Part shown: positions 10,898 through 22,529 of the stretch, piece by piece
How positions within the stretch are numbered: position 1 is the stretch's first letter
Layout of the letters: each line of letters starts with the position of its first letter
NCBI RefSeq assembly: GCF_019279795.1
Contig: NC_056745.1
Location: 1,489,824,295-1,489,888,294 of the forward strand
Direction of reading: 5' to 3'
From: Protopterus annectens
Taxonomy: Eukaryota; Chordata; Ceratodontiformes; Protopteridae
DNA length: 64,000 nt
Made by a program: the position numbers and the translations under genes
Notes under the pieces: model-generated
The model's database searches: none
What the model was told of the DNA's origin: nothing
Seen by the model: the letters and a program-made list of their open reading frames with translations, nothing else

Positions 10898-11345
10898 TGC
10901 TGTTATAACTGGACCAATGCATTCAATATGAAGTGTATTATTATGCTGTTATATCCACAGGTTAGTAGTGATGAAAATGTCTCTGCCATTCTAACTGGTT
11001 TGCACCTTAAGTCCTGAATGATAAACTCATTTTTAGGGTGTTATACTATATTGTTTTATTATACATACTTCCATAATACGTACAGTATATATCAATATTA
11101 TTTTTATTAAATCTGTAAGCACACTGGCATAAGTGCCCCTTCTTAGGGTTGAACTGGGAACATTGTTGAATTAATTGTCATGCTCATAGTCACATGGTGG
11201 ACAAATAGTGATGGAAGGAATGAAACCCTTTTCCCTTGACTACAAGAAGCAGCTGATTAACAGCTGAAAAGCCTTAATCCTCTCATTGCCAGACAATATT
11301 TCTGAGAATAGTTTATTTACTTATTTTCAATTAATAATAGACTTA

Positions 11346-11449
11346 AATATCCTAATGGATTTTACCTATCACGTTCATTAAACATCCTAATGGATTTTAC
11401 CTATCACGTTCATTAAACATCCTAATGGATTTTACCTATCACGTTCATG
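11346..11449 (+). repeat. 35-bp tandem repeat, 3 units
   Basis: Three near-identical units containing CCTAATGGATTTTACCTATC followed by ACGTTCATTAAACAT. Confidence 0.95.
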
Positions 11450-11880
11450 TTGTAATATCGGTAGTTTATTTCTTTTCCTTTTCCACAGGCACGGATGTTT
11501 ATGTATCCTTTTTTCTAGAACATATAAATGTGCAAACTGTAGAGAGAGGTCTCTTTAAGTATTGTTTGATATATTAATTTATGATTCATGTATGTCATTC
11601 ACGTTTTTTTTAAGGGTGTTCGTGTAGTCATCTGGGTTTAGGCTTGTCCACGTGGTGAACGGAACTTCCCTGGCCGAGTTCAAATGTCAGACGAAGCATA
11701 TGGACAGAGATTATCTCCCTATTTTGAAGTTTTACCTGTATTTATAGACACAGGTGTTTGGGCACCTGTCAGCAGCTTATTCTGTTGGCATTACATATTA
11801 TGGGTGGGGTTGTTACAGTCCATACTCCACAGTGAGGGGTGTTCCCATTCACATTTGACTATTAGGGTCTACTAGGGATT

Positions 11881-12016
11881 GGGAGGGTGGCCTAATGGTT
11901 AAGGTGTTTGCCTTACAAACACAAGGTGCAGGGTTTGATTCTCACAAGGGATAATTGGCTAGGCTTAAATGGCTCATATGAGCAGTTATCTTAGTACTAA
12001 TCTATGAACCTATGAA
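11881..12016 (+). mobile_element. tRNA-SINE with CR1-type tail, copy 2
   Basis: Head GGTGGCCTAATGGTTAAGG (A box), B box GGGTTTGATTCTC at 11931-11943, then TTGGCTAGGCTTAAATGGC and a tail CTATGAACCTATGAA. This is the best-preserved copy showing that the SINE ends in the CR1 terminal repeat TATGAACC. Confidence 0.85.
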
Positions 12017-12019
12017 GTT

Positions 12020-13660
12020 TGCCTTTTCCCTTTCATCACTGCCAACCATCAGCCCCCCTACTCTTGATCTTAAGCTCATTCATTTACTAAGGGCATGGGA
12101 AGTCTGCAGTATGATGCTGGGAATTTACTGGAGGGGGGGGCTGTCATCCAGTCAGCCATGAAAGAGTTTGCATCCTTGCCTCTGTTCCCCTTCCCTCAAT
12201 GCAAACTTTGAGGTCATTTTTTTGTCTATTTAGCCCTAAACCCTCCCCCTACTGGTTGGATGGGCACTCAGGTCACTATGATAGCTTATTATATCTTCAT
12301 TGTGCATGTGCATGCCCACTCTCACATGCTCAGTGAGAGATATCAGTACTAGTCTGGTAATGGCAAGGTCATATCCCCAGATCCTGCTGCCATTCCATCA
12401 CTAACAAGCATCTACTTACTGGTGGGAATCCCAGCAGACTGGCTGCACCATTCCATCCCCGATGATGGATAAGTTGAAGTCAGCTGCTCATCCCCACCTT
12501 CCTTGACCCAGCTCCTCCAGGGCCCAAGACTGTACTCAAACCTAGGTCATCTGGGTCATAGTCAGGGTTTTATCATTCTATGCCATAAAGCCATCTGATT
12601 CACATTTGTGTTGTTTGATGAATTAAGTCATATGATGGTTACAATATTTATAAACAAACTTACTGCTCATTTGAATCATAATGATTACCCTTTAGATTAA
12701 TGTTCCCTTGCTGTTCTAAACCATCAGGCCTGGTCCGTGTTAAGTTTTCCATAACCTCGTAACATGTTTTGTGCTTTTATTTTATTTTATTTTACCTGCC
12801 ACCGCAATGAGCAGGAATTCCTACTGACCCGGGTCACCTTTTAAAAGGACAGAGATTGTTTTCCTTTTATATTTAGATTAATTAATGCCTTCACTAAGTG
12901 TACACAATGTGTATTGAAGAACATGCCTACCACACTTTTTGTCCTTTCTAGTCACTCAGAAAGATTACACTAAGTGTATATTTAGTCTGCAGTTTGTGGT
13001 GACCTTTATTTATCGATATTTAATGCTGCAAGAAAATCAATAGGAAAACTAAAATTAGCAGGAAGAAGGTGTGAGTTATGCTTATGTTTTATGTTCACTC
13101 AGAACGGTGTACACTTAGTGTGGACATTAATGAATCCCAGGGCTATAGAACAAGCATGTCAGACTTTACTGATGTTTCTTTAATACACAATATTCACAGC
13201 AAAACTAATAGGATTTATGAGTAAACTGACTACCTTATTTTGAAATGTTGCCTTAAGTTTTGCCAATTTCAGTTGCCTGCACCTGTCTTCACTTATTAAC
13301 ACCAAAATCAACAGATTCTCTGTTTCACAGGTTTATAGATTCTTACTAGTCTATTTATTTACTTATTCAGTTTGGTAACCAGGGTAGAGCTATTGATCTG
13401 TAAGGATCTTAAGAAGCCTAGCCTAGCATTCCCATGGTACTTTTTAGCCCTTACATTTTGCATATGAATAAGCCAGAAGCTGGCAGAAGAAGGTCATGTT
13501 AGTTATCTGTCTATTTTTATTCTTAACAGTCTCTATTAATCACTATCAGTGCTTTCATTATTAAAGATCCATCACTGTCAAACTTGCTCCCCATAAGCAT
13601 CAGATGGCATCAGACTCTATTAATCCCCTCAGTTTAAGTTACTATTTCTCCTCTCAACTC
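12020..13660. other. anonymous DNA
   Basis: No coding, RNA or repeat family recognised. A weak minus-strand LINE-tail-like patch is possible near 13350-13400 but not supportable. Confidence 0.5.
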
Positions 13661-13667
13661 AAGTTCA

Positions 13668-13870
13668 TAGGTTCATAGGTAGGTACTAGGCTATTGGCCC
13701 TAGGGCCCATACAAGCCTAGTCAAAAAAATGTACCCTGGCTTTTGCCACCCAAGAAAATTATTTTCCTATGCCCCTGTCGAGCAGAGCCACAGAAGTGAT
13801 CCCCGGGGTGAATTTCCCATTTCCCATCCAATCATCAAGATTTTTCTTGAAGAGTGCTAATGTTGTTTCT
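13668..13870 (-). mobile_element. CR1 3'-end fragment
   Basis: The minus strand matches the last ~200 bp of the CR1 copies: FKRNLD-type ORF2 end codons, a GGGATCACTTC..TGGCTCTGC block, then the AATAGCCTAGTACCTACC terminal block and (TATGAACC)n. 5'-truncated copy. Confidence 0.8.
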
Positions 13871-15085
13871 TCTAAATAAGGCTAAATGCTCCTGCATGGG
13901 TGCTTTACCTTTTGAAGTTTAGTTTTATTGTAGATGGTTGACTGGCTAGTGAGTGACTGAGCACACAATGATGCAGCCTTAACAGAATTTCGTGGTGTAC
14001 TTCCTCATTGACGGTATTAGGTCTGTCGATACTACACATCGAGTAGGCCTAATAGTACTACTCTGTAAACACGGTGCATCTTTTACTGTTGTTGTAACAA
14101 GGTCATAACTGGTAAATGACATGGTTGCTTCAGTTCACCTATTCTATAAATATATACCCATTTTTACCTGCCTATTTATCCATCTATCTACAGTATACTT
14201 ATGTTGTGGGTATTAAAGAAATAAATGAATAAAGAACAAACAAATATCTGCTTATGGAAAAAGAAAGTTGTACATATTTATGAGTATTTAAATATTACCA
14301 CTAACAAAGTCTGTCCAAATGACCCAAGTTTGATTAGCAGCTCAGGGGTCGGAGGCACTGGCAGGGGAAGGAATGGGTTTCTATATCTTAGGAATGGGCG
14401 GCATGTATTTGGACATACTGCCTGGTTGATCCTTGACAGAGGCCAGGGACATGTTGTGGAGACTCTGTCTATGTGGGGGAATAGGCAGGGGACATTAGCT
14501 GAGGAGGGGGATAATACACCAGCATGTCCCCATTGCATGTCTGCTCCCTGTATGTTAAAGATGCATCCAGCGGGAAGGGGAAGGGTGGGGCATAACCAAA
14601 AAACATTTCTCCAGTGGCAATATCATGCTGCACTAATGTCTTTGGTCTCCTCATTTGCCCCAGATGTGGGCCAGGTAGAGCCCATGGATAGCTCACGTGG
14701 GTCCAGTAGACGTGGTATAGCAGATGGTTATCTGTGAGAAGAAAAACATCTGATAAGACAGAGCAGAGTATTTTACAGGTCGTAAAGAGAAAGAACTAGA
14801 AAGGCTAAGACTGTGGGATTATAAAACTTAGCCAGATGACTTTGATATGACCTTTCCTCATATCATGGGGGTATTCAGAAGCAAACAGTGCACAGAGTTA
14901 TGAAAAATCATGTCAGTTGTGCACAAGAAGGGATGCAATTGAGAGACATAATGAAATAGTGCAACATGTATTGTATGCAAATAAACACATAATGAAATGA
15001 TTGTCAACATGCTAATGACAGCCACCATGTAAGCAAATAATCATAGGAACCACAAAGGCAATCAGTCTAAAGACCATGTATGTTT
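13871..15085. other. anonymous DNA with chance open frames
   Basis: Frames of 170 (plus, 14225-14737), 86 and 75 residues overlap on both strands at 14.2-14.7 kb. None shows a recognisable domain, and the G-rich composition explains the lack of stops. No repeat family recognised. Confidence 0.45.
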
Positions 15086-15089
15086 GTTT

Positions 15090-16080
15090 TACTGAGAAAA
15101 GGAGGTCAAGGGGTAAAAGAGTCTCCAAAGGCAGAGTTCCTGAGTCCAGAGATCTTTTTTGTTAAGAACGTCTTAGGCCTTTCAAGTTTTTTTGATGTGT
15201 CTAGTGAGGTACATACCAAAGGGATCACTGTATTCTTTAATGTGTCCAACTACAGCTGCACTTCTTTTAATATGGGTTAAATATTCTTTGCATTAAATAG
15301 AAGGCTTTCTAGACTACAGTTACTACATGGTGATCAAAGGACAGGGAACTATCTACCCAGATGCCTACATTTCTGACAACTTTTTCATCAAACAATAGAG
15401 TGTTGTCAATACAGCAAGATGTAGCAAATTGTTGTCTCCCTAGCGGTGAATTAGCAAGATGTAGCAAATTGTTGTCTCCCTAGTGGTGGATTAGCAAGAT
15501 GTAGCAAATTGTTGTCTCCCTAGCGATGAATTAGCAAGATGTAGCAAATTGTTGTCTCCCTAGCAGTGAATTAGCAAGATGTAGCAAATTGTTGTCTCCC
15601 TAGCGGTGAATTAGCAAGATTAGCAAATTGTTGTCTCCCTAGCAGTGAATTAGCAAGATGTAGCAAATTGTTGTCTCCCTAGCAGTGAATTAGCAAGATG
15701 TAGCAAATTGTTGTCTCCCTAGCGGTGAATTACTACATTTCTTGTGTTCAGTTTCAGCCCATTTTCCAAATACCAGATATTTGCTCGTTTAACCTTTTAA
15801 TGAAGTGTATTTACATTTTCACAGTTTCTGACAATTACACCCAGTTTGCAAAACTAACGGTCCTGATTTTCCATTTTGAGGATGATGAAATAGATGCTGA
15901 AGAGGACAGAAAACAACACTTGACAGCTGGAGAATTCCAATGGTAACATTCGCTGTTTCCAGAGGTACCCACTATACATAATGATATATGTTACGTCTCT
16001 AAGCCAAATTGCTATCCATCTTACCATGTATGGATTAATGTTTAAGGCCACTAGGGTCTTGATGAAATCAAACATGGTGA
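15090..16080 (-). mobile_element. old CR1 RT remnant split by a 40-bp array
   Basis: On the minus strand, 16075-15900 gives LNINPYMVRWIAIWL, matching LNVNPYITRWVANWL of CR1 copy A. Then come a SVLFSIYF remnant of motif B, a KLGV-type motif C remnant, and a GLKLN-like block near 15760. After the tandem array, 15420-15090 gives a block aligned with GNPLSTEEVIRDLG, then FGMYLTRH. Order and spacing follow the CR1 RT. More decayed than copies A and B, hence older. Confidence 0.7.
15412..15731. repeat. 40-bp minisatellite, 8 units
   Basis: Unit TTAGCAAGATGTAGCAAATT then GTTGTCTCCCTAGCGGTGAA, eight times, one unit shortened to 38 bp near 15612. It sits exactly where the CR1 remnant should encode the segment between motif C and GNPLSTEE; the unit sequence aligns loosely with that segment in copy A. 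Confidence 0.95.
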
Positions 16081-16159
16081 AGCAATTCAGAAATGTACAT
16101 AATTAGCACTATGAGCTACAGAAATCATCTGTTCTGAAGGTTTGTGAATCATTACCTGG

Positions 16160-16296
16160 GTTGGGGGTTGGTATAATGGGTAAGATATTTAACCCGCAGA
16201 CACAAGGTACAGGGTTTGATTCTCATTGTTGAAAGGCAAATTAAATGGGCTTAAAATAGCCCACAAAGGCAGCTAGCCTAATTCTTACCTATGAAC
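16160..16296 (+). mobile_element. tRNA-SINE with CR1-type tail, copy 3
   Basis: A box TTGGTATAATGGGTAAG, B box GGGTTTGATTCTC, then GGGCTTAAAATAGCCC and AGCTAGCCTAATTCTTACCT with ATGAAC. The tail has only one terminal repeat. Confidence 0.75.
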
Positions 16297-16329
16297 TGTG
16301 TCAGGTGTTTCCACTGCACAAGAACTTCA

Positions 16330-17345
16330 CTTGTGTTATGATGCCAGAAGTAGTGTCAGGATCAACAAAGCAGCAAGCATTAGTGGTCATCTTTACAGCC
16401 AATGTCTGCGTTTTTGTGCATCATCACCCTCCATATCATAGATGGGTCCACCAGCTGCTAACATACCATCACCTCTATGACAAGGACATTTTGACCACTA
16501 TTGTGGAGGCAAATACATTATATTAGAGTTAGCAGATGTATTCCAGCCTTACATGAAATCAAAGAAGATGCTTGGACTGCCTATTGCATTGCACACAATG
16601 GTTTGTGTATCATTAATCATCCTTACTATTGAGACTTTCTATCATCCATCAGAGGGCATATTCTGGGTATGACAGGCATTTGCTTTGTACATTTTATGCC
16701 CATTTCTTGATGTGATATACAGTACGTGGATGAGAATATTTGGTTACCATGGGTAGCAGAGGAGAGAATCACCCCTATATGGCAATCTGTGACATAACTC
16801 ATTTCCCTGAGGATCTGTAGAATACTGACTGGACCCACAAAGCCCCTCTTGCTCCAGTGGTTCCTGGTGTATCAACTGAAAGGGTATTCATTCTCTCAAC
16901 TGCCAAGTGGTGTGAAGTAGTTATTATATACAACATGTCTGTAAGCCATTTGGGCAGCTCTTATGATTGCTACATCAGGCATGTCTGGCCTATACCAGCA
17001 CTTTGTGTAGGGTGACACCTTCCACAAGGTTTCTACTTTATACATGAACATATTGCCACACACAGAGTCCTTGATTTGCCCTGTTGTGTGCTGCAGGTAA
17101 TGTAGGATACACTTTAGAACCATAGCTAATGACTCTCATTTGCATCCCCCAGACCATGGTGGAGATGGTGTATAACATCAATGTGTCACAGATACATAGC
17201 ATTATTGAATGAGTGTTTGCACTTCTGATGGCCGACTTCTGCTACATGAATGCTTATTATGGTGCCCTGTAGTATGGTCTGTAGACCTGTAGCAGTATAT
17301 CTGTGGTCTGCACTGGGCTACAAAATATTGAGCTACAAACAGTAC
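16330..17345 (+). pseudogene. dead PIF/Harbinger (HARBI1-like) transposase
   Basis: Pieces of a DDE transposase appear in order on the plus strand across several frames. They are an N-terminal YHHLYDKDIL block (about 16460); TDWTH with the first acidic residue (GAC, 16827-16829); KGIHSLN (16879-16899), as in the family's NRKGFHSLN; SHLGSSYDCYI (16944-16976) as in PGSTHDSFI, second aspartate at 16965-16967; a GY.LEP.LMT block (about 17105); SIIE (Glu at 17217-17219); and a terminal YGAL..C..LQNIEL block. All three catalytic acidic residues survive, but frameshifts and stops abound. Family members cut and paste DNA with 3-bp target duplications. Terminal repeats and the partner Myb-like ORF were not found. 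Confidence 0.7.
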
Positions 17346-18355
17346 TTACAACATGGGGACACCATAGGACTCCCACACATATCTGTAGTAGCACTGGATG
17401 AGGAGTAGTTTGAGAGGTCATCAAAGGTCATCAGAAAAGCCAGTTGCAGCTGTACACCATGCTAGGTAGAAGCAGGGGTAATAACTGTGGCACTGAAAAG
17501 GCATCTGGTCCACAGCTATGGCAGTGTCAAGAAAACACATAATATCACTGATATATGCATTAACACATCTTGACTACAGAACAGTGCATTGATTGACCAC
17601 GCCATATATAAGATATTTCCATACTCACAAGGGGCGGGGATGGGCAAAGCACAGTAATCATCATTTGCACAAATTGGATGGAACAGAATGGCATGGGATG
17701 GTAATACTATCATAGGTGGAAGGGTCTATGGTGGTGAATGCACTACCACATACATAGCTAGGAAGTTGGGGCAGTCAATGATCACATTCCTCTAGTGATG
17801 GGTGGAACTACCATGTGTACTATGTGACCTTGCTGTATCAAGACTGGAGGCATCCTGTCCAGCTGATGGTGTATCATGGTGATTGTGCAGGAACCTCACT
17901 GTGGTCTCCCCATGTGATGTGGCAGTGGAATGTCAACATCCATGACCATGTGAATGACCATCAGTAAGTGTTGTACTTAACAGGACTGCAGTAGAGTGGG
18001 ATAACACTGAATATGGGCAATAAGTGATTGCCTAGTGGGATTCTCACATGACAGAGCAAGAAGAGAGTCAGTCATGGTCAATGGAGTGTCCATGTTCAGT
18101 GGGGGGGGGTGGCAACCATGGACAATGTGCACAGTGATGGTGCCTTCAGAATAATATGTGTGGCACAGATCCAGCCCCTAGCCTGACCATGGTGGACAGT
18201 GGTCTACATCCTCATGGCTGCATCAGTGCCCTCAACATCCATGCCAGCTCCAGGTCCCTATATGCCATGCTATCTGCATGCAGTGCAGGATATTTTGCAG
18301 TCCCTGAAGTGGTTGTGCATCCTCATACAGGCCATGTGGCACACTCAAACTCTTC
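17346..18355. other. anonymous DNA, possibly Harbinger body
   Basis: No recognisable domain. Its position directly after the dead transposase and its similar base composition would fit the remainder of the same DNA transposon, but nothing proves it. Open frames of 65-79 residues show no motif. Confidence 0.3.
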
Positions 18356-18361
18356 ACCTCT

Positions 18362-19026
18362 GCCAGGATCACTGATCTGCATATCCATTAACTAATGTCA
18401 GTGATGACAGTATGTGCAGACAACAGTGGCCATCTCTGGCAGTATCCCTGATCTGCATATCCATTAACTGATGCCAGTGATGACAGTATGTGCAGACAGC
18501 ACTGGCCATCTCTGCCAGGATCACTGATCTGCATATTCATTAACTGATGCCAGTGATGACAGTATGTGCAGACAGCACTGGCCATCTCTGCCAGGATCAC
18601 TGATCTGCATATCCATTAACTGATGCCAGTGATGACAGTATGTGCAGACAGCATTGGCCATCTCTGCCAGGATCACTGATCTGAATATCCATTAATTGAT
18701 GTCAGTGATGACAGTATGTGCAGACAGCAGTGGCCATCTCTGCCAGGATCACTGATCTGCATATCCATTAACTGATGCCAGTGATGACAGTATGTGCAGA
18801 CAGCAGTGGCCATCTCTGCCAGGATCACTGATCTGCATATCCATTAACTGATGCCAGTGATTACAGTATGTACAGACAGCAGTGGCCATCTCTGCCATGA
18901 TCACTGATCTGCATATCCATTAACTGATGCCAGTGATTACAGTATGTACAGACAGCAGTGGCCATCTCTGCCACGATCACTGATCTGCATATCCATTAAC
19001 TGATGCCAGTGATGACAGTATGTGCA
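18362..19026. repeat. 76-bp minisatellite, about 8.7 units
   Basis: Unit begins GCCAGGATCACTGATCTGCA and includes ATCCATTAACTGATGCCAGT and GATGACAGTATGTGCAGACA. Each unit carries a perfect 7-bp inverted repeat (ATCACTG / CAGTGAT, about 28 nt apart). The array ends in unique DNA at about 19026. Minus-strand open frames here are repeat translations. Confidence 0.95.
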
Positions 19027-19564
19027 AGCAATGTCCTGGAAAAATGGCAGTGATGTCAACATACACACTTTTCTACTATGCTGGGTGTACACACCTCACA
19101 GGTAGTGTAGTTCTATGGTGCCATCTGTGGCAGTGACACCTATGCAGCTTAGATAGAGCTGTCATGGACAGGGCATCCAGCCCTTAAAACAGGAGGTGCT
19201 AGACATCCATCTTGCTCCTTTACCATAACCTCAGCTTTTAGTAATATGAGTGTGTCCTCCAACAGTGTCACTATGTCACTGGACTGCTTGACTTTGTCTT
19301 GACATGCAGTTTCATATCACTGACCCTGCAACACAACTGCACTATTGTCCTGTTATGGCCACCCACAGCCTTGCTGTCCTGCACCAGTCCCTAACACACA
19401 TGGTCACAGAAGGCCCGATCTGCTTTACCTTTGCAGGTACCATGTGTACAAAACTCTTGTAGTAAAATATCTGTCGCTGGTGCAGAGAATTTTCCCAGCT
19501 ATTGCCACTCTCTTAGTCACATGACAATACGTGTACATCTGTGGGTTACACATATGGATCAGTG
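19027..19564. other. anonymous DNA
   Basis: Nothing recognised between the 76-bp array and the fold-back insertion. Confidence 0.5.
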
Positions 19565-19579
19565 ATGGGTATATATGAC

Positions 19580-19924
19580 GCGCTGCGAGGAAGACCTTCA
19601 GCAGACCACCACGGCACAACTGTTAAAACACGAATTTAATAAATGAAACAAAAACTTTTAAAATTAAAAAGCAAGAATGAAATCAGTTCCGATAAGCACC
19701 TTCAGCTAATATAGCCTTCTTCAGATGATGATCACCGAAAGCTCTTATCGGACCTGATTTCATTCCTGCTTTTTATATTTAAAAGTTTTTGTTTCATTTA
19801 TTAAATTTGTGTTATTAAATTTGTGTTTAACAATTGTGCCGTGGTGGTCTGCAGAAGGTCTTCCTCGGAGCTTGTTTTATTTCCATTGGCAGCTTTAGCA
19901 GTGGTAGCAGTGTTTTGTTTATTT
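19580..19924 (+). mobile_element. fold-back insertion with 15-bp TSD, perhaps Penelope-like
   Basis: A 345-bp insertion is flanked by exact copies of ATGGGTATATATGAC (19565-19579 and 19925-19939). Inside, arm 1 (about 19581-19708) and arm 2 (about 19738-19871) are near-perfect inverted repeats; GACCACCACGGCAC on the left pairs with GTGCCGTGGTGGTC on the right. A ~30-bp centre holds CCTTCTTCAGATGATGATCA. A single-copy end (19872-19924) follows arm 2. An inverted terminal segment joined to a sense segment and a long target duplication are traits known for Penelope-like elements, but no reverse transcriptase is present. Confidence 0.6.
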
Positions 19925-19939
19925 ATGGGTATATATGAC

Positions 19940-21120
19940 TGTTTTAGTACTCTCTCCTGACCTATTTGGTGGCCATAGCTCTGTGTGCCAGTATGCTGTG
20001 ACCATTGTGTCACTCTGTGATACTGCATTAGCAGTGGACATGTTACCAATGCTTGCCGTCTGTGAGATCCATGCTGACAATACAGTCTGCAACTGATGTA
20101 ATGGAAACCTCATATCCCCTTTAGAATGTGTGGTAGTAAATGTGCATATTATATGCTGTTGGGAACCCTGCACAGCAGGACAGTAACCTGTCCTGACCTT
20201 GTTTCCTCTTCTCTGTCATGTTGAGTTCCTAAGCAGGGCAACAACCTGCCAACTCAGGAAAAGACCTCATCAGATGAACTTCCACCTGTCTGTCCTATTC
20301 CCTGCTCCCTGTCAGGTTGTTCTACCATCTTCTCAAGTGTCTGCAGCCTGTCCTGCCCTCCCCCCAGCATTACAACCTATCATACCCTGTTCTCTGTAGC
20401 CTGACAGTTTGACCCCCCCCACATACCTTTTTATGTATTCACTGCACTTCTATGGTATTTTATAGTAGCTCTGTCTGTTGTCAGTTTGTCAGTAAGACAG
20501 TGCACTCTGTTATCCACTATATTCTGATTCCCAAGTTACTCATTGTAACGTGATCTCCCACAATATGGTAACCAAATTTTTTGTCATGTTAAAATGGACC
20601 TTGCAGCATATCAGTTATGCTACTGTGGCAATTTAGTATGATTGCCTCTGAGTCAGAGTTATAATGTGCTGCACTAACAGCCACAGGTGGCAATGTGATG
20701 CTCGACTCTACCCATTCCTGGGCTGGAAGGTCATGTGTGCACATTGTAATACCTGTATTGTTAACTGGCCACGCTTGTGTCCCTTCGGATCGTGGTACTC
20801 TGCTGCCCAATAATATGCATTACTTGCTGTCCACTACTTGTGGCTGTGCACACGAGGCTACCTCATTCTGACTTGCAGAGAAGACATGGCTTCTTCAGGC
20901 ACTGAATTCAACTGGGATCCCACAAGGAAGTTAAGATCTTCCTTCACCTGCTGCACAGGATCATAAGGGGTGCCTGCTGAGGGAGTATGAAGGCCCGCCT
21001 TTATAAAACTGTCACCTAGATGAATAATCCCACTGATTTCATCCACGTTGTCAAGCAGTGCACAGACAGGGATAGTGACCTGCAGAGGTGCCACATGGAC
21101 CTGCTTCACCTGTGGGAAAC
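19940..21120. other. anonymous DNA
   Basis: Several 65-85-residue frames on both strands without recognisable domains. An 83-residue minus-strand frame (20858-21109) is not low-complexity but resembles nothing I know. Confidence 0.45.
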
Positions 21121-21125
21121 AGAAG

Positions 21126-21258
21126 GGGTAGTTTTGGCATAATGGTTAAGGTCTCCACCTCATGCACACAAGATGCAGGGTTTGATTTTGATATTGAGTA
21201 TAGGCTAGGATTAAAATGGCACTTCAGGGCAGTTAGACTCATATTCGCCTATGAACCC
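21126..21258 (+). mobile_element. tRNA-SINE with CR1-type tail, copy 4
   Basis: A box TTTTGGCATAATGGTTAAGG, B box GCAGGGTTTGATTTTG (decayed), GGCTAGGATTAAAATGGC, and tail CGCCTATGAACCC. More diverged than copy 2. Confidence 0.75.
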
Positions 21259-21480
21259 ATTAGGGAGAGGGAGACGACTGAGATGACATTATTACAGGTA
21301 TTCTAGACATGGTTTACACAATACATTTGGACTGTCACCTTCCTTTGTCAGGGATACGCTGTACTAATTACTGTTTTCTTTTTCTTTTTTTGTGTTTTGC
21401 AGTGGCTCAGGGGATTGCCTTTCTAAGCAGATATACAGATATAACAGGCTTTGCAGGTGGTAGGGTAAGTGAAGTTTATT

Positions 21481-21640
21481 ATAGGTTCATAGGTTCATAG
21501 GTAGGTACTAGGCTATCTGCCCGAAGGCATTTATAAGCCTAGCCAGAATGTGTTGAATTTCGCCGCCCCCTTAGATTAGTTCCCTGTGCCTCTGTCCAGC
21601 AGAGCCACTGAAGTGATCCCCAGGGTCACTGTTCTATAAT
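21481..21640 (-). mobile_element. CR1 3'-end fragment
   Basis: Begins (as read on plus) with two copies of ATAGGTTC and the complement of the CR1 terminal block (GGCTTATAAATGCC..GGGCAGATAGCCTAG), then complement of the ORF2 end region with a GGGGATCACTTC block. 5'-truncated CR1 insertion. Confidence 0.85.
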
Positions 21641-22524
21641 AAAATGGCATATACATGTAGTAATCTATTGTATTTGAGTTTTTTTGTTGTTGCTTTTTCC
21701 CATCTTTTTCTCTTTCTGCAGGGTGAGTTACATTGCATGCTTTAATTAAGTGGCAGTGACTGCACTCTGAACCAGCAACAATGCCTATTGCTGGGTTCTG
21801 AGCAGGTCCCAGGCCTGCCTGTCTGCAGGGTGACCTGCTGGGGTCCATAGTAACCTCTGTGGCTACCTCTCAGGAGAGGGGTGGAAGCTCCTACTCTGAC
21901 AGTGGTCTAGAGAGGTCTTCCTTTGTTACCTGGGTGGAAGTACAGCAGCTGGTGAGGAGTGAAGTGGACCAGTAGCTGGGTGCCTGCACTGGGACCAGCT
22001 GATTTGCACAGATGGCTGACCTCATCTCCCAAACCACCAGATGCAGCACCCAGCCATGATCACAGCCATGAAGGTGACTGACATCAGGGTCAGTTCCTTT
22101 CTGGGACAGTCAGGCACAGAGTACTACCCTGTACTCCACTCCAAGAAATAATTGCATTTTTAAATGCTCAACTATTTTTTTTTTTACCTGAATATACTGT
22201 GTTGTGTAAAGATCATAGTTTTCTAAGGAGCATATGCCATGCTACTGAACTCATCTTAATGAAAGAACTTTCAGATGTGTTCTTTGTAAAAAGAGGACGA
22301 TGTAATAGGAGGACATTGTCTGCTGAGTACTGAGTAAATATGTGTTGTTCTGGTGCATACATTAAAAGTGAGGCATAGTTTGTGATACAACCAGTTCCCT
22401 TTTTTGTACTGTAAGGCATTGGTACTCCTTGTGATTTGATACTTATATGAACCTATGTATCCTATTACTAACCGTTTGTAAGATGTTAATATTACCCAGT
22501 GAATATATGCAGACAGTACTTGAG
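21641..22524. other. anonymous DNA
   Basis: No domain or repeat recognised. Short open frames have no motif. Confidence 0.45.
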
Positions 22525-22529
22525 GTAAG

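Larger units (their letters stand above)
9802..10953 (+). repeat. 46-bp minisatellite, split by an insertion
   Basis: Units start with CTGGACCAATGCATTCAATA; starts run from 9804 to 10264 at exact 46-bp spacing (11 units). The last unit is cut at about 10293 by a 604-bp element and the array resumes at about 10898 for one more unit, ending at 10953. Units differ mainly by TATAACTGG versus TATATCTGG. Near identity shows recent amplification. Confidence 0.95.

Noticed and set aside
14225-14737. 170-residue plus-strand open frame as a gene
   Set aside because: No recognisable domain, overlapped by equally long minus-strand frames, in G-rich DNA; no splice or promoter context.
19700-19760. Hammerhead ribozyme in the fold-back element
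   Set aside because: One strand has CTGAAGA, a short stem and GAAG, but no partner strand for stem I; the other has a core substitution and no stem II.
20858-21109. Myb-like partner ORF of Harbinger
   Set aside because: The 83-residue minus-strand frame has no tryptophan pattern or other Myb/SANT features.
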